32,503 bases of DNA, taken from assembly GCA_903873975.1 (NCBI GenBank), contig CAIQQN010000233.1, positions 1-32,503 on the forward strand, read 5' to 3'. The notes beneath the pieces are model-generated. The model had not been told where the DNA came from. It searched no databases and was given only the letters and a program-made list of their open reading frames with translations. This DNA is from an uncultured Anaerolineales bacterium (lineage in GTDB: Bacteria; Chloroflexota; Anaerolineae; Anaerolineales; Villigracilaceae). A program made the translations under genes and the position numbers. Position 1 is the first letter of the stretch; every line of letters begins with the position of its first letter. Below, piece by piece: positions 18,030 to 25,839 of the stretch.

Positions 18030-18808
18030 CCTATGACATCCTCCCTATCCCACGAATGCGAGGGCTTGCAATTGCCGCCCTTCAAGTCGCGTCCAAGCGT
18101 CACATTATCCACGGTTTTTTGGAAGTGGACGTTACCGTGCCCCGCTGCATCCTGAAAGGAACATCCGGCACCGACGCCCACCCCCTTTCGTTCACAGGGT
18201 TCGTTATCGCCTGTTATGCAAGAGCGATTCATGCCCACCCGGCTGTACAGGCGTTTCGCGACTTACGGAACAGGCTGATTGTTTTTCATGATGTTGATGT
18301 CTCGATTGTTATTGAACATCGTGAGGGCGGTATACCCATCCCGCACGTCATTCGAAATGCGGATACAAAGTCCGTGAGGGAGATCAGTGAGGAGATACGG
18401 GCCGTGTACGCTGATCCCCATCCATGGGGACGGTTGGAAGGATGTGTCAACTTGCTAGCGCGCCTTCCCCGATTTGTACAGGTTCTGATCTTCCAGGGTT
18501 TGAAGCTTTATCCCAATTGGGTCAAGCAGATCGATGGGACCGCTCAGGTCTCGGCGTTTGGAATGTTCGGCAAAGGAGTGAGTGGGGGGGGAATCGGTCA
18601 CCTCTATATCCATACTTTGGGTCTCTGGGTGGGGGGGATCTCTGAGAAGCCGATGGCTTTTGAAGGGAGTATCGCCATTCGAGAAAGCTTAAACGTGACG
18701 CTCAGCTTTGACCATGATATCGTCGACGGGGAACCGGTTGCACAGTTTTGCAGGACCTTCACCGGGTTGCTTAAGAGTGGAACCTTGCTTGATGGAGAGG
18801 CTGCCTGA
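18026..18808 (+). CDS. 2-oxoacid dehydrogenase acyltransferase catalytic-domain protein (stand-alone E2-like)
   Basis: EVDVTVPRCIL...LSFTGFVIACYARAIHAHPAVQAF...IPHVIRNADTKSVREISEEI...DHDIVDG (HxxxDG). Confidence 0.8.
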   Translation: MTYDILPIPRMRGLAIAALQVASKRHIIHGFLEVDVTVPRCILKGTSGTDAHPLSFTGFVIACYARAIHAHPAVQAFRDLRNRLIVFHDVDVSIVIEHREGGIPIPHVIRNADTKSVREISEEIRAVYADPHPWGRLEGCVNLLARLPRFVQVLIFQGLKLYPNWVKQIDGTAQVSAFGMFGKGVSGGGIGHLYIHTLGLWVGGISEKPMAFEGSIAIRESLNVTLSFDHDIVDGEPVAQFCRTFTGLLKSGTLLDGEAA

Positions 18809-18971
18809 ACCCTTGAAACCTGCTTTTTCTGGATTTGGTTTCGAGCATTTCCAGTATAGAAGGTTTCTTTGTTTTGTCTAATCTTTGTCCGAAAGTCAGG
18901 CTCGACTTGCTTGGAGTCGACATTCGTTAGCCCGGTCTCTTTTCCCCCTCCCCAAGAAGGGGGGAAGATTG

Positions 18972-19017
18972 AAAAACATAAGTTTTGCGAGCGAAGCTCG
19001 CAAAACTTATGTTTTTT
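18972..19017. terminator. long perfect hairpin, terminator-like
   Basis: AAAAACATAAGTTTTGCGAGC-gaa-GCTCGCAAAACTTATGTTTTT, 21 bp stem with 3 nt loop and T-run. Confidence 0.65.
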
Positions 19018-19120
19018 CGCATTCTCCCCGCCCCACACAGTCCCGGCTCTTTTGGGAAGATTGGGGTGGGGTTGAAAGCCCAGATTTTCAGAATTCCCTG
19101 AAAAATCAGGTAAATTGCGC

Positions 19121-19150
19121 TTGACATAGAACGGGTGTTCGTATTATAAT
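19121..19150 (+). promoter_or_regulatory. lexA promoter with embedded SOS box
   Basis: TTGACA (19121-19126), TATAAT (19145-19150); GAACGGGTGTTC (19129-19140) matches the Gram-positive-type LexA box CGAACRNRYGTTYC core. Confidence 0.8.
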
Positions 19151-19193
19151 TAGCACAAATGTTTGCAAAGCAGGATAAGAAAGGAAGGTTCCC

Positions 19194-19862
19194 ATGGTTA
19201 GAACTCGCAAAGGCTTGACCGAACGACATCAGAAAATCATTGAGTACCTCAACGAACGGATAAGCAAGGGCTATCCGCCCTCCATCCGCGAGATCGGTGA
19301 GGCGGTTGGGATTACTTCGACCTCCGTTGTAACATATTATCTAAAGCAGCTGACAGAAATGGGTCTGATCGAACGGGATGCGAAATTCTCGCGTGCCGTG
19401 CGGTTGATTGACCCGGTCAGCCGGGAACTGGTGAAGGTCCCCATCCTCGGCCCGATCGCGGCCGGCTTGCCCATCCTGGTCCCCGAGACGGGTGTCACCT
19501 ACATCGCCAACGAGATCAACGGTGTGGACGTGGCCCGCAGCCTGCTGCCCAAGAACGAAAAAGGCACGCAGCTGTTCGCCTTGAAGGTGCAGGGAGAGTC
19601 CATGATTGACGCCATGATCAACGACGGCGACATCGTCATCCTCAAGTCCGCCGTCGATGCCCGGAACGGTGAGATGGTCGCCATCTGGCTGCCGCACCGT
19701 GACGAGACCACCCTCAAGTATTTCTTCAAAGAGAAGAATCAATACCGGCTCCAGCCTGCCAACCCTACCATGAAGCCGATCATGATTGACAAGACCGAAC
19801 CGCTGGAAATTAAAGGCAAAGTAGTGATGGTCATCCGCAAGGTGGATACCATTGCCGCCTGA
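19194..19862 (+). CDS. lexA: LexA repressor
   Basis: wHTH PPSIREIGEAVGITSTSVVTYYLKQL; Ala-Gly cleavage site IAAGLPI; GESMIDA catalytic Ser; TTLKYFF catalytic Lys. Confidence 0.95.
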   Translation: MVRTRKGLTERHQKIIEYLNERISKGYPPSIREIGEAVGITSTSVVTYYLKQLTEMGLIERDAKFSRAVRLIDPVSRELVKVPILGPIAAGLPILVPETGVTYIANEINGVDVARSLLPKNEKGTQLFALKVQGESMIDAMINDGDIVILKSAVDARNGEMVAIWLPHRDETTLKYFFKEKNQYRLQPANPTMKPIMIDKTEPLEIKGKVVMVIRKVDTIAA

Positions 19863-19890
19863 CCCCCCGGCCAAATTTCCCCATAAAAAG

Positions 19891-19929
19891 CAGCCTCCGT
19901 AATTCTGCGGAGGCTGTTGTTCTTTTTCT
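19891..19929 (+). terminator. intrinsic terminator after lexA
   Basis: CAGCCTCCG-taattctg-CGGAGGCTG followed by ttgttctttttct. Confidence 0.8.
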
Positions 19930-20413
19930 ACTGGGGCATCGTTTCCGTCGGCGTTTTTTCCACCGGCGGCTTTTTCTGGAGCAGAACCTGTACGCCATTT
20001 TGGGCCTGGGTGGTCAGGCGTTCCAATTCTGCTTCGAGTCCCATCAAGGAGTCGAGGGCATACTGGTCTGCACCAGCTTTGATATCCTCGGCCTCCATGC
20101 GGGCCTGGTCAATGATCTGGCTGGACCGCCGCTGGGCATCCTGGGTGAGCAGTTCTTTATCGACCAGCGCCTCGGCTCTTTCACGCGCCAGCTGCAGGGT
20201 CCGGTTGGCTTCTTCCTGCGCTTGCGCCATCACCCGGTCTTTTTGCGAATAGACCTGCTGCGCTTTTTTGACTTCATCCGGCACGGAGATGCGCATCTGG
20301 TCGATGATGTCCAGGAACTTGTCCTCATCCACAATGACACTGTGCGTCAACGGGATGGGACGGCTGTTGTTGAAAAGTTCTTCCAGACGGTCAATCAGGT
20401 GAAGAATATCCAT
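19928..20413 (-). CDS. coiled-coil ATP-synthase-B/DivIVA-like protein next to coaD
   Basis: MDILHLIDRLEELFNNSRPIPLTHSVIVDEDKFLDIIDQMRISVPDEVKKAQQV...; long charged helix. Confidence 0.75.
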   Translation of the reverse strand: MDILHLIDRLEELFNNSRPIPLTHSVIVDEDKFLDIIDQMRISVPDEVKKAQQVYSQKDRVMAQAQEEANRTLQLARERAEALVDKELLTQDAQRRSSQIIDQARMEAEDIKAGADQYALDSLMGLEAELERLTTQAQNGVQVLLQKKPPVEKTPTETMPQ

Positions 20414-20460
20414 TGGCACCTCCGCTTGAACGAAAGCCGAACGAGGACTGAACGCTCTAA

Positions 20461-20979
20461 TTATACTTTAATCCCGAAGGGTTGTACCTGCTGATCGCTC
20501 AGGTCTTTTACCTTGTTCTTGAGGGCGGCTTCGACGTGTGGCGGGACCATGCTGGAGACATCGCCGCCCAGCGAGGCGATCTCGCGCACGGTGGTGGAAG
20601 AAAGGAAGGTGTGGTCCTCGTCGGTAATGAAGGCCACGCTTTCGATATCCGGGGCCAGGCGGTGGTTGGCGAGCGCCATGCGGAATTCGTACTCGAAATC
20701 CGAGAAGACGCGCAAGCCGCGCACAATGACCTGGGCGTCTATCTTGCGGCAGAAATCCACCGTCATGCCGCTGTAACCAACAATGCTGATCTTCGGGTGA
20801 CCTTTGAACGTCTCCACCACCAGGGAGATGCGTTCTTCGGGCAGGAACATCAGGCTCTTGAGCGGCCGGTCATAGACGGCAATGACCAGCTCGTCAAAGA
20901 GACGTGCAGCCCGCGTGGCGATGTCAATGTGGCCGTAGTGAATGGGGTCGAACGTTCCGGGAAACAATGCGCGTACCAT
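20461..20979 (-). CDS. coaD: phosphopantetheine adenylyltransferase
   Basis: ALFPGTFDPIHYGHIDIATRAA and FLSSTTVREIASLGGDVSSMVPPHVEAAL. Confidence 0.95.
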   Translation of the reverse strand: MVRALFPGTFDPIHYGHIDIATRAARLFDELVIAVYDRPLKSLMFLPEERISLVVETFKGHPKISIVGYSGMTVDFCRKIDAQVIVRGLRVFSDFEYEFRMALANHRLAPDIESVAFITDEDHTFLSSTTVREIASLGGDVSSMVPPHVEAALKNKVKDLSDQQVQPFGIKV

Positions 20980-20980
20980 G

Positions 20981-23581
20981 CTAACTCACATCTCCTTTGC
21001 CGGCGCCCCAGAAGCGCACCAGGGCCTCGGCCAGCAGGCTGTTTTCGGGGTCTTTTAACTCCGGGTCGCGGGCGAAAAGGGCTTGCGCCTGTGCGCGGGC
21101 TTTTTCGATCAATTGGATATCGCTCAGGCTGGCCATCTTCAGGGAGGTGGCGTAACCCGCCTGGCGCGTTCCCAGGAATTCGCCGGGACCGCGCTGCTGC
21201 AGGTCGCGTTCGGCCAGCACAAACCCGTCGTTGGTCTCGGCCATTGCTTTAAGGCGTTCATTCTCGGCTGCATCTTCGTGGTCGGGGATCAGCAGGCAGA
21301 ACGATTGCACTTCGCTGCGCCCCACCCGCCCTCGCAACTGGTGGAGTTGGGCCAGCCCAAAGCGGTTGGCGCCCTCGATAAGCATGACGGTGGCGTTCGG
21401 CACGTCCACGCCCACCTCCACCACGGTGGTCGAGACCAGGATGTCGTACTGTTTCTCGCGGAAGGCCAGCATGACGGCATCTTTTTCTTCCGCTTTCATC
21501 CTTCCGTGCAGCAAGCCCAGTTTCAGGTCCGGGAAGATATTTTTCTGCAGGGCTTCGTGTTCCTGCGTGGCGGCCAGCAGTTCGCTCTTTTCGCTCTCTT
21601 CCACCAGCGGATAGATGATGAAAGCCTGATGCCCGTCCTTAACCTGGCTGCGGACGAGGGTATAGGCGCGCTCGCGCTCCTGCGGCATAAGAATGTGGGT
21701 GGGGATGGTCTGGCGGCCGGGCGGCAGTTCGTCCATAATGGACAGGTCCAGGTCGCCGTAGAGGGTCAGGGCCAGCGAGCGTGGGATGGGCGTGGCGGTC
21801 ATTACCAGCAGGTGCGGGTTGGTACCCTTCGAGCGCAGGGCGGCGCGTTGCTCCACCCCGAAGCGGTGCTGCTCGTCCACCACCACGTACTGCAGGTTGG
21901 CGAACGTGACCGGGTCTTCGATCAGGGCATGCGTGCCAATGACGATCTTGATCCCGCCGCTGGCGAGGCCGGCCCGAATGTCTTCCTTGTCGCGCTCGTA
22001 GGTATCCCCCACCAGCAGGCGGATTTCTTCGGGTTTGAGGAAGCCGTTTTCCCCGCTCAGTACATTCTGGAAGGTGTGGAAGTGCTGGTCTGCCAGGATG
22101 GACGTTGGCGCCATGATGGCCGCCTGCGCACCGGACTGGTTCACCATGGCTGCTGCCAGGGCCGCCACCACGGTCTTCCCGGAGCCCACGTCGCCTTGCA
22201 GCAGGCGGTTCATCGGCTTGCCGGATTTTAAATCTGTGCGGATGTCGACCACGGCCTTCTTCTGGGCCTCTGTCAGGGCGAAGGGCAGGGCCGCCAGGCG
22301 GGCTTCCATCCAGGCCTCTTCCACTTCGAAGATGCGCCCGGGCAGGGACTGCCAGTCACGCCGCTGGCGCAGGACGCCCGTCTGCAGGAAGAAGATCTCA
22401 TCGAAGGCCAGGCGCTGGCGGGCGGCCTGCAGTCTGGCGTCGGAGTCGGGGAAATGCGCCTGGAGCAGGGCCGTCCCCAGGTCCGGTAGATCCGCGGCCT
22501 GGCGGATGCTTTCGGGCAGGTGGTCGCTCAGTTTCGGCGCCCAATAGGTCACCACTTGGTACATCAGCTTGCGCAGCCACTTCTGGGTGACGTTGGCTGT
22601 CAGCGAGTAGATGGGCACGATCCGGTTGGTGTGCAGGTTCTCAACTTCCACCGGCTCCCAGTCCGGGCTGTTCATCACCAGGCGGCCGAGGTACTGCTCC
22701 ACCTTGCCCGAGACCGAGATGGCCTCGCCCACCTTCAGCCGGTTGGTCAGCCAGGGCTGGTTGAACCAGGTGAGGCGCAGACCGGCAGTGCCGTCGTTTA
22801 TGACTGCTTCGGTGATGTTCATTTTCCCGCCGCGCAGCGGGCGCGAGTTCACCATGGTGACCTCGCCGATGACGGTCACCTGCTGTCCGTAGAACACATC
22901 CCGGATGGGCTTGAGCTGGCTGTAGTCTTCGTAGCGGTGGGGGAAGTTGTAGAGCATGTCGCCCAGGGTGTTGAGGCCCAGGCGGGTGAGCATGGCAGCG
23001 TGACGCGGCCCCACCCCCGCCAGGACCGTCAGCGAGGCGTTCAGGGCGATGGGGCGTTTACTGGTGACGCCGCCGGGACGCGCTTCGGCTCGGCCGGGGA
23101 CTGTCCGCGCGGGGCGGGCGGGTGGAGCCGGTTTGGGCGCGGGCGGCTGCAGGGCTGGACCCTGTGCCTGTTCCTGCGCCGAGGCCCCGGGTTTTGATTC
23201 TGCCTCTGCCGCCGCCAGCGCGGCCGGAGGTGCTTCCGGCTCCGGGACGGTCGGCGGTTCCGCCGGGGTTGTTTTTTGAAGCCGCTGGACCGGCCTGGTG
23301 GAGGCTTGTTTCTTCCCCAACGCTGCTTCCGGAACCTTTTCCAATATTTGTTTCCACAGAGATTTAAGGGATTCAAGCCGCTCGGCAGGGGTCTGGGCGG
23401 CGTAAGCCTGCAGGGTGGCGGAGGTGGCCTGGACGATCTCCTCCGGCAATTTATCGTTGCGCGCCTCGCCTTCCCACAGGTTCAGGACGTTCGCCAGCCC
23501 GCCGATGACGGCCGTGTTGGTATACCCGTTCTCGTGTTCGAGGCGGAAGAATTTGCGCAGTTTTTCGATGGAAGAGTGCAT
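20981..23581 (-). CDS. recG: ATP-dependent DNA helicase RecG with N-terminal extension
   Basis: LLQGDVGSGKTVVAALAA, DEQHRFGVEQR, MTATPIPRSLALTLYGDLDLS, QLRGRVGR; Pro/Ala-rich linker before the wedge domain. Confidence 0.95.
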   Translation of the reverse strand: MHSSIEKLRKFFRLEHENGYTNTAVIGGLANVLNLWEGEARNDKLPEEIVQATSATLQAYAAQTPAERLESLKSLWKQILEKVPEAALGKKQASTRPVQRLQKTTPAEPPTVPEPEAPPAALAAAEAESKPGASAQEQAQGPALQPPAPKPAPPARPARTVPGRAEARPGGVTSKRPIALNASLTVLAGVGPRHAAMLTRLGLNTLGDMLYNFPHRYEDYSQLKPIRDVFYGQQVTVIGEVTMVNSRPLRGGKMNITEAVINDGTAGLRLTWFNQPWLTNRLKVGEAISVSGKVEQYLGRLVMNSPDWEPVEVENLHTNRIVPIYSLTANVTQKWLRKLMYQVVTYWAPKLSDHLPESIRQAADLPDLGTALLQAHFPDSDARLQAARQRLAFDEIFFLQTGVLRQRRDWQSLPGRIFEVEEAWMEARLAALPFALTEAQKKAVVDIRTDLKSGKPMNRLLQGDVGSGKTVVAALAAAMVNQSGAQAAIMAPTSILADQHFHTFQNVLSGENGFLKPEEIRLLVGDTYERDKEDIRAGLASGGIKIVIGTHALIEDPVTFANLQYVVVDEQHRFGVEQRAALRSKGTNPHLLVMTATPIPRSLALTLYGDLDLSIMDELPPGRQTIPTHILMPQERERAYTLVRSQVKDGHQAFIIYPLVEESEKSELLAATQEHEALQKNIFPDLKLGLLHGRMKAEEKDAVMLAFREKQYDILVSTTVVEVGVDVPNATVMLIEGANRFGLAQLHQLRGRVGRSEVQSFCLLIPDHEDAAENERLKAMAETNDGFVLAERDLQQRGPGEFLGTRQAGYATSLKMASLSDIQLIEKARAQAQALFARDPELKDPENSLLAEALVRFWGAGKGDVS

Positions 23582-23645
23582 GGGAGTATTTTACCGCATA
23601 AACTGCCGGGATGTTTTTGGGTGTATTTCATTTCAATTGTAAAAC

Positions 23646-23698
23646 CGTCCCACAGGATGGATTGAGCCATTTAAACTGCCACTCAAACCTGCGGGACG
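23646..23698. repeat. hairpin element between recG and the CMD gene
   Basis: CGTCCCACAGG / CCTGCGGGACG arms (10/11) with nested TTGAG/CTCAA. Confidence 0.5.
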
Positions 23699-23751
23699 TT
23701 CCTGCTTCAACTTGATCGAGCTAGCTGTGAGACGGGTTATCTGGAAAACAC

Positions 23752-24396
23752 TTACAATGTTATGCCGTTGCTATTGCCAAAGTCGATGTTTTGTGTTGTT
23801 AGCAATCCTAATTGCGGAAACGGGCGGCCTAAGGTGAGCACTTTAAGAAGTTCGGGTTCAAGCTCCAAATATGCTTCATCAGGGTTTGCGCCTGTTGCAT
23901 CGAGGGTCTTGCTAAAGAAATTGCGAGCTGCGCATGCCAGAACCACATAGAGGATTTCTTCATCAGAAAGTCCGTGCTCACGCAATTCCTCAATATCGTG
24001 CTCGCTTACTTGATTTGCTTGGGTGGTAACCTTCTGCGCAAAAGACATCATCGCGACTTCTTCGGGGGGAAGACCAGCGATGCGGAAATCCTTGACAATT
24101 GCTGCCAGTTGATCTGCACTGAAGAAATTCTTGCGGAGCAACGCTCCGTGTGCTAGCATTCAATATGTACACTCAAGTGCCATGGCTGTTGCAAAGGTTA
24201 CCAGCTCATAGCGGCGCATCCTCATATTGGATCGTATCGCACCAATGAGTTTCGTCCAGGCATCATAAACCTCAGGGTGTAAGCTGAAGGCTTTGACGTA
24301 GTTTGGCACATAGCCCATGCTCTTTCGGCCCGCTTGGTATTGATCTTGAACCAGGCTTTCGGCCTGGTCCTCAGGAATTGTTTTAATGAATGTCAT
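23752..24396 (-). CDS. carboxymuconolactone decarboxylase/AhpD-like protein with in-frame UGA; candidate CxxU selenoprotein
   Basis: ORFs 24160..24396 and 23752..24159 are contiguous in one frame, separated only by TGA at 24162-24160: ...ELVTFATAMALECTY-[UGA]-MLAHGALLRKNFF.... Family motif is CxYCxxAHG. GGAG-type RBS upstream of 24396. Confidence 0.85.
24134..24148 (-). promoter_or_regulatory. bacterial SECIS-like hairpin
   Basis: Downstream of UGA on the mRNA: 11 nt, then CGGAGC-GUU-GCUCCG (6 bp, G at loop position 1). Confidence 0.6.
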
Positions 24397-24713
24397 AATC
24401 TATCTCCTTATAGTTATTGTATTACATGGTACTGTGTAAATATTTGAACCCAAATTTATGCAAATCCTATTATTCTGATCCTTCAGAGTTCACGTATTTG
24501 TTCAAGAAGCAGTAATGGTGGTTATTTAAGGCTGCACAACGATTTGTGTTAGGTCAGGTATTAGGCAGGCATAAATTCAGAATATTTATTGGTATTATAC
24601 ATCAATAGGATATTATTTGTCCATATATGTCAACCCTTCCCCCTCCAACTGCACAACCTGTCCGAAGGTGTCAAGCCGCCATCGGCAGTTTCAGCACCAT
24701 TGCGAAGCACATC

Positions 24714-24815
24714 ATCCCCGTATGGGGATCCCCGTGGGATGAAGCGCCGAAACCCCCGCCTTTAAGCGAGGTAGGGGTTGGGATTCTCAGGCTTTCCGCC
24801 TTTGTGAAAGCCCTG
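24714..24815. other. three consecutive hairpins, possible ncRNA or IS200/IS605-type end remnant
   Basis: ATCCCC-gtat-GGGGAT; AACCCCcgCCTttaagcgAGGtaGGGGTT; GGCTTTC-cgcctttgt-GAAAGCC. Confidence 0.4.
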
Positions 24816-24843
24816 GTCCCTGGTCGAGGCCTAGTGGCAGTGG

Positions 24844-25692
24844 CTATCTCTTTTCTTCAACCAATTGCTTATCCAACCAACCGGTCATTACTTTAAATAC
24901 CTCCGCTTTTTCGGGATCGGTATGCAGCTCGTGCTTGAACCCGTCCCACATCTTCAGGGTCACCTTGTCTTTGGGAGCCAGTTCAGCGAACATCTGGCTG
25001 CCGCGAGGATAATTAATTTCATCCTTTGTCCCATGCATCAGCAATAATGGCAGGGGGAAGCGGGGGGCATTTTCGAAGACGAGATCGATCGCTCTCAGCA
25101 TCGTTTTCCCCCAGGAGGCTGTGATAAGGGTATGGACAAGTGGGTCTTTGGTATATTCATCAGCCACCCGGGGATCCCGGCTGAGCATTTGTGCATCGAT
25201 GCCGCTGTCAAGGGTGAATGTCGGAAGGATTTTCCCCAGCACTTTTGCCAGAAATACTTTTAGCTTTTGCTCCTCGAGCACCGTCTTTAAACCGGGGGCG
25301 GTCGCAATCACCCCAACAACCTCGGCCTGGCGGAGCGGGGTGTACGCCAGGACCAGGATACCCCCCATACTTTGACCGTACAGGAAACGCGGCTGATCGG
25401 GATACAGTTTAGCGATTTCAGCCAGGAACAGGTCGATATCGTCAAAATACGCCTCGAGCGATGGGGTATGTCCGCGGCGGCCCTCCGACTTCCCGAACCC
25501 GCGCTGGTCAAAGCCTGCCAGGATATAGCCTGCTCCTGCCAGTGCTTCACCGTCAGCCTGGTACCGGCCGATGTGTTCGCCCACGCCATGCACCAGGCAG
25601 GCAACCCCTCTGGCTTTCCCCGAAGGCAGCCATGCCTTTGAGTACATCTCCAGGCCGTCATTGGTTTTCCACTTCCATTCAGTTGTATCCAT
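24844..25692 (-). CDS. alpha/beta hydrolase (monoacylglycerol lipase/lysophospholipase-like)
   Basis: YGQSMGGILVLAY nucleophile elbow; VHGVGEHIGRYQ; HGTKDEINYPRGSQMF; GFKHELHTDPEK. Confidence 0.9.
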   Translation of the reverse strand: MDTTEWKWKTNDGLEMYSKAWLPSGKARGVACLVHGVGEHIGRYQADGEALAGAGYILAGFDQRGFGKSEGRRGHTPSLEAYFDDIDLFLAEIAKLYPDQPRFLYGQSMGGILVLAYTPLRQAEVVGVIATAPGLKTVLEEQKLKVFLAKVLGKILPTFTLDSGIDAQMLSRDPRVADEYTKDPLVHTLITASWGKTMLRAIDLVFENAPRFPLPLLLMHGTKDEINYPRGSQMFAELAPKDKVTLKMWDGFKHELHTDPEKAEVFKVMTGWLDKQLVEEKR

Positions 25693-25767
25693 CTTCCTTT
25701 CTCCTTTTATGATTGTATTCTTCTAGGGTTGGATTATATGTCTGTCATGTTTTTTTCTTAGAGTGCC

Positions 25768-25832
25768 TAACAAAACATCGCTCTAGGCAGCGTCCTCGCT
25801 GCCGGAGACGGCGGCGGGAGCAGGTTTTGTTA
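25768..25832. repeat. structured palindromic element
   Basis: TAACAAAAC/GTTTTGTTA outer arms, GCTC/GAGC, inner GGCAGCG-tcct-CGCTGCC. Confidence 0.5.
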
Positions 25833-25839
25833 TGGGATC

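Noticed and set aside
18604-19229. ORFs 18604..19038 (-), 18869..19075 (+), 18885..19124 (+) and 18927..19229 (-)
   Set aside because: They read through the palindromic repeat region; similar peptides on both strands arise from the inverted repeat.
20482-23197. Long plus-strand ORFs opposite coaD and recG
   Set aside because: Antisense to unmistakable coaD/recG; His/Gln/Val-rich composition typical of shadow ORFs.
20981-23581. RecG N-terminal Pro/Ala-rich extension as a novel fusion
   Set aside because: Extended N-termini with low-complexity linkers are common in RecG of several phyla; no distinct extra domain was seen.
23752-24396. CMD gene as a pseudogene or two separate genes
   Set aside because: No frameshift, a single UGA at a functional Cys position, motif context intact on both sides and a hairpin after it. 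Recoding is the better explanation, though pseudogenization is not excluded without selB/selC data.
24627-24896. 89-aa ORF 24627..24896 (+)
   Set aside because: Overlaps the hairpin tract and the 3' end of the hydrolase; no domain, Pro-rich composition.
25765-25836. Integron attC site
   Set aside because: Left end GCCTAAC fits RYYYAAC, but the right end GTTATGG does not fit GTTRRRY, and no integrase or cassette array is present.
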